DNA of 64,000 bases from SABY01 sp964593705 (lineage in GTDB: Bacteria > Bacteroidota > Bacteroidia > Bacteroidales > 4484-276), in assembly GCA_964593705.1 (NCBI GenBank), contig CAZQIV010000013.1, positions 1 to 64,000 of the forward strand. The letters run 5' to 3'. Made by a program: the position numbers and the translations under genes. The notes under the pieces were generated by a model. The model was not told the origin of the DNA and did no database searches. It worked only from the letters and a program-made list of their open reading frames with translations. Every line of letters begins with the position of its first letter. Positions within the stretch are counted from its first letter, which is position 1. Shown in pieces: positions 62,201 to 64,000 of the stretch.

Positions 62201-62836
62201 ATCTTTTGCAAATACGCTTACCGACAAAAGCTCAAAGGGATAAAGTACTTTAAAGTTTATGCCTTTTAAGTCGGTTGCTTCATAGCTGCCTGTTTCGCTC
62301 TTGTCTTTTTTTGCCACATAAGATATGCGCTGATCTTCCCTGATGTCATCTTCGGTTTCGATCAATACATCGTACAAACCATTTAGATGCGTGAGCAGCT
62401 CATCACCGGATTTAGTACAATTATTTTTGAGCTTCCCTGCTATTTTATCCAAACAATAAGCAATGTCAGTGTTTTTTGAAATCCAGGCATTTCTTACGCC
62501 GGTGATATCGATGAGCATTTTCCGGAGATCATCGAAAGATGCGGGAGCCGCGGGGAGTATTTCGGCTGCTGTATAAAAATCACCGGTGTCGGGGTCGGTA
62601 CCATTTATAATTTTGGTAAGCAGGTCTTTAATTTCGAAATCAGTCCGGTAACCCAGATCAGTAATGGCATAGCAAAGCAATTCGAGGGTAGTAATGCCCG
62701 GATCGTGGATATTATAATCGGTCCACAGCTTGCTGCCCAACTTTTCAATATAAGCAAGGCCTTCGCTGCGAAGGAAACTATAGTCCTGACTCTTCTTCAG
62801 TTTCAGGTTCTTTATAAGATGATCTATTTCAGACAT
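59207..62836 (-). CDS. eCIS baseplate protein, Afp12-like
   Basis: 1209 aa. The N-terminus (LWTDYNIHDPGITTLELLCY followed by AITDLGYRT) is the signature of the baseplate J-like/Afp12 family. The C-terminal third includes the conserved GFHLIEHILLR block near 1030. It should form part of the baseplate wedge that triggers sheath contraction. The start ATG at 62836 overlaps the upstream baseplate gene by 13 bp, as expected for co-translated subunits. Confidence 0.75.
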   Translation of the reverse strand: MSEIDHLIKNLKLKKSQDYSFLRSEGLAYIEKLGSKLWTDYNIHDPGITTLELLCYAITDLGYRTDFEIKDLLTKIINGTDPDTGDFYTAAEILPAAPASFDDLRKMLIDITGVRNAWISKNTDIAYCLDKIAGKLKNNCTKSGDELLTHLNGLYDVLIETEDDIREDQRISYVAKKDKSETGSYEATDLKGINFKVLYPFELLSVSVFAKDAGDITIRLLKKDDEGNYLEEKLITTSLDSADEKVEITTGFKLTKGDYRIDARGTIPWLYSNDTYNYSKVSPSLLHLQSGFDGAFDDAKYYFFYDWKVAYKVMPFDKEKLDIGEQYPAIGGLNEKGSGAPGAFILPGNKGLRFNVYGKTFLNSVKIFPESAGLVQLSIKDSYGAEIFFDEYQVAADPDEGLNLLIETWLEPGATYEIQAGGSVKLYRETAISSFQTKANPGLEIISGSPTADYYFFFYNWEIIHYHPVPYTAWLTKTEVLEAAEDLIYKHRNLCEDLMQVRDLKSEFIGVCADIEVTDDADIQNILAEIFFGLEFYVSPPVIFYTIAELQNKGYTSDQIFEGPALQHGFIDNEEFMKIQRTCFLKTSDIIQIIMDIPGVIAVKEISLLSYIEVSAENPVKPGDNIVNLNGTKFIVTEKDWILELANPATMAPDFDPEKSKVVFYKDDLPYLPNKAKALDLYNEKRSLMSSRKLKGIQRDFPVPVGEFMDVEKYFPAQNDLPPTYMVGNNRVPESESELRKVQSKQFKAFLMFFEQILANYFSQLSHVRKLFDWKNEEIKTYFTQVVQDISGLEDIYIYDEEISDPDMAEQVFAKLNQIIETKKIAEDRKNRFLDHLIGRFAEDFTDYSLLMYAVYNESAAQKIIADKRDFMDDYPALSRDRGKGYDYRFPFLSGNLTGLQRRVSRLMGFDEVSRRNLAGDHLWIDRLEADEDGNCLKDTWRFEYRNAEGEVLFKSICCESRENICILLDATIRIGACLKNYHFDEDEQIWKLKNNCENGEVIGIVKTAEDTSLFEVRDYFNMLSQNEGFHLIEHILLRKRIDEDPFMPVQINAPDVECENACIEVKDPYSFRATVFLPAWPKRFQSIRFRKMIERTLRLEAPAHVYLKICWLSHCDMLGFEKVYNLWAETFAKAGVQYKGHPKIGLNDFAPGSEAHQLLSEHSERLEKLIYKLHHVDNVQALAGLHDCENPDSENPQITLNQMSLGSN

Positions 62837-64000
62837 GATACATCGATATCAAAGTTTATTACATGTTCGCTGCCCGACACCAGGGCAGACGATGAGCCGG
62901 ATGCTTTGGCTTCTTCAACTTCTTTGGTGGTTCCATAGGCATCGGTATGAAACATTTTAAATTCGGTAAGAAAATCTACATAGTCGGTTTCTTCGATAAA
63001 GTTGAGCAGCGCCGAGCGATGTACACTTCCGCCGAGAACAAGGTCTTTGCCTTCATCATAAAGCCAGGGCGTTAGGAAACGCTGAATGTCGTCCTGCAAT
63101 TTGTTAGTGTAAAAACCTTTATCCTTTCCCGGTAAAAACTGTACGTTGAACGAAACTTTTACCTTTTCATAGACCGGATTCCTTACTTCAAGATTTACAA
63201 AATCGGAAATCAAAGCTTGGAGAAAGGCTTTGATTTCTTCCAGTTTGTTAAGGCTCAAACGTGGCTCCAGCGGATCCACAGCATTTTTGTTGCGCAGGTC
63301 AGGAATTACAACCACGCATACATTTCCGGGGGCGTGTTCACTTTCGTTGTTGGTGTGATTCACACATTTCACTTTATACACTTCGGGGAACTGCTGCAAC
63401 ACAAGCCTTTCATAATCAAAAATGGTAACCCCCCGGCCTTTATGTCTGAGCCTTTCGCTTACGCGGATGTAGTATGCATTATTTTCCTTGCCCAAAGTAT
63501 TTGTTTCTTCGGCATCATCGGGATTGGCAGGCATCTCTTGCGCCTGGCCACCAAAGGAAGCAAAAGGCTGGAGCACTTTTTTTATTTCTGCCCTGCCCAC
63601 TTTCAGTTTGTTTGCCAATCCTTCGGCAAGGGGTTCGCCGAGGCGGTCGAGGTCGTTCCCCCCGCTTTTGAAGAATGTTGACTTCACGGCCTGGGGCAAA
63701 ATGGCTATCGCCTTGCAAACCGCATCGCTGTCGCGGGGAACGGATGCCTTTATCCAGTGTTTACCCGACGGTAGCATGGTGTTTTCTTTGCTCATGGTTT
63801 TAGGCATGCAAAACTTGATAATGCCTGAACGGAGCAATCCATTGGTATCATCGGAGATAATTTCGGTGTTATCAAAATCAATCCAGTTGTTGTAGGACAG
63901 ATAAGACCATATTACTTCTTGTTTTTCCTTTTCGGGATTTTCACTTCCTTCGGCCACCTGGAAAAGAATGGCCAGATTTTGTTCCGGTTCCAGATATTCA
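62824..64000 (-). CDS. eCIS baseplate protein, Afp11-like, C-terminal part
   Basis: Partial: the frame is open to the window edge (upstream codons read EYLEPEQNLAILFQVAEG), so the start lies outside. The visible 391 residues contain DTNGLLRSGIIKFCMP, HKGRGVTIFDYERLVLQQFPEVYKVKC (a baseplate J-type segment), and a C-terminal region with a Leu-Gly-Gly-Ser motif (LGGSVHRSALLNFIE). Gene order before Afp12 suggests Afp11, the larger baseplate protein. The GTG at 63957 is an internal codon, not a start. Confidence 0.75.
   Translation of the reverse strand, partial: EYLEPEQNLAILFQVAEGSENPEKEKQEVIWSYLSYNNWIDFDNTEIISDDTNGLLRSGIIKFCMPKTMSKENTMLPSGKHWIKASVPRDSDAVCKAIAILPQAVKSTFFKSGGNDLDRLGEPLAEGLANKLKVGRAEIKKVLQPFASFGGQAQEMPANPDDAEETNTLGKENNAYYIRVSERLRHKGRGVTIFDYERLVLQQFPEVYKVKCVNHTNNESEHAPGNVCVVVIPDLRNKNAVDPLEPRLSLNKLEEIKAFLQALISDFVNLEVRNPVYEKVKVSFNVQFLPGKDKGFYTNKLQDDIQRFLTPWLYDEGKDLVLGGSVHRSALLNFIEETDYVDFLTEFKMFHTDAYGTTKEVEEAKASGSSSALVSGSEHVINFDIDVSCLK

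Noticed and set aside
62824..63957. Complete gene starting at the GTG at 63957
   Set aside because: The frame is open to the window end and reads as protein upstream, so the gene is truncated by the window edge.
1..64000. tRNA, rRNA, riboswitch
   Set aside because: No cloverleaf with TTCRA-type T-arm or conserved rRNA or riboswitch core was noticed in the gaps; a covariance-model search was not possible here.

Overview
The window comes from a member of the Bacteroidota. Several proteins have type IX secretion (T9SS) C-terminal sorting or FlgD-like domains, there is a GldH-like gliding lipoprotein, the two-component pair is of the LytS/LytTR kind, promoters fit the TTTG-N21-TAnnTTTG pattern, and coding sequence is AT-rich without clear Shine-Dalgarno sites. 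UGA is a normal stop elsewhere in the window (for example tyrS). I cannot place it below phylum level.

Layout. (1) 35-8446, minus strand: a tight operon of a DUF4007 protein, a large P-loop ATPase and a PAPS-reductase-like sulfurtransferase, resembling the SspB-SspC-SspD DNA phosphorothioation module. It is followed by a protein with two GHKL ATPase domains (one of them histidine-kinase-like) and a protein with a CheY-like receiver domain. (2) 8585-10802: a DUF4143 AAA ATPase with three palindromic sites spaced exactly 33 bp apart in its promoter region, then a DUF4160/DUF2442 pair. (3) 11-18 kb: viroplasmin/RNase H protein, a small membrane protein, GldH-like lipoprotein, ribF, asd and a secreted lamin-tail-domain protein. 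(4) 19160-20998: a secreted GEVED/Omp28-like protein interrupted by one in-frame UGA exactly where the first cysteine of a thioredoxin-type CxxC is expected. A SECIS-like hairpin lies directly downstream, so this is a selenoprotein candidate. (5) 22.4-28.9 kb: a TetR-regulated RND efflux operon (adaptor, pump, TolC). (6) 29.6-37.6 kb: flavodoxin, NAD-dependent epimerase, tyrS, a USP protein, a MORN protein, a LiaF-like membrane protein and a LytS/LytTR pair. (7) 37.6-41.9 kb: a single-chain restriction-methylation-specificity enzyme with an XRE controller. (8) 42.2-48.7 kb: a 2107-residue T9SS adhesin with 510-bp internal repeats. (9) 49.3-64.0 kb: the distal half of an extracellular contractile injection system (eCIS): baseplate proteins, a 1572-residue multidomain protein in the tail-fibre position, tape-measure protein, AAA ATPase and a DUF4157 protein.

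The spaces between genes are unusually rich in small dispersed elements: two MITE-like families with terminal inverted repeats, several long perfect palindromes, and a duplicated fragment of the RNase H gene tail. No tRNA, rRNA or CRISPR array was found.

Three defence-related loci (Ssp-like operon, DUF4143 ATPase, single-chain R-M) and the eCIS point to a window with much accessory content set between housekeeping genes.
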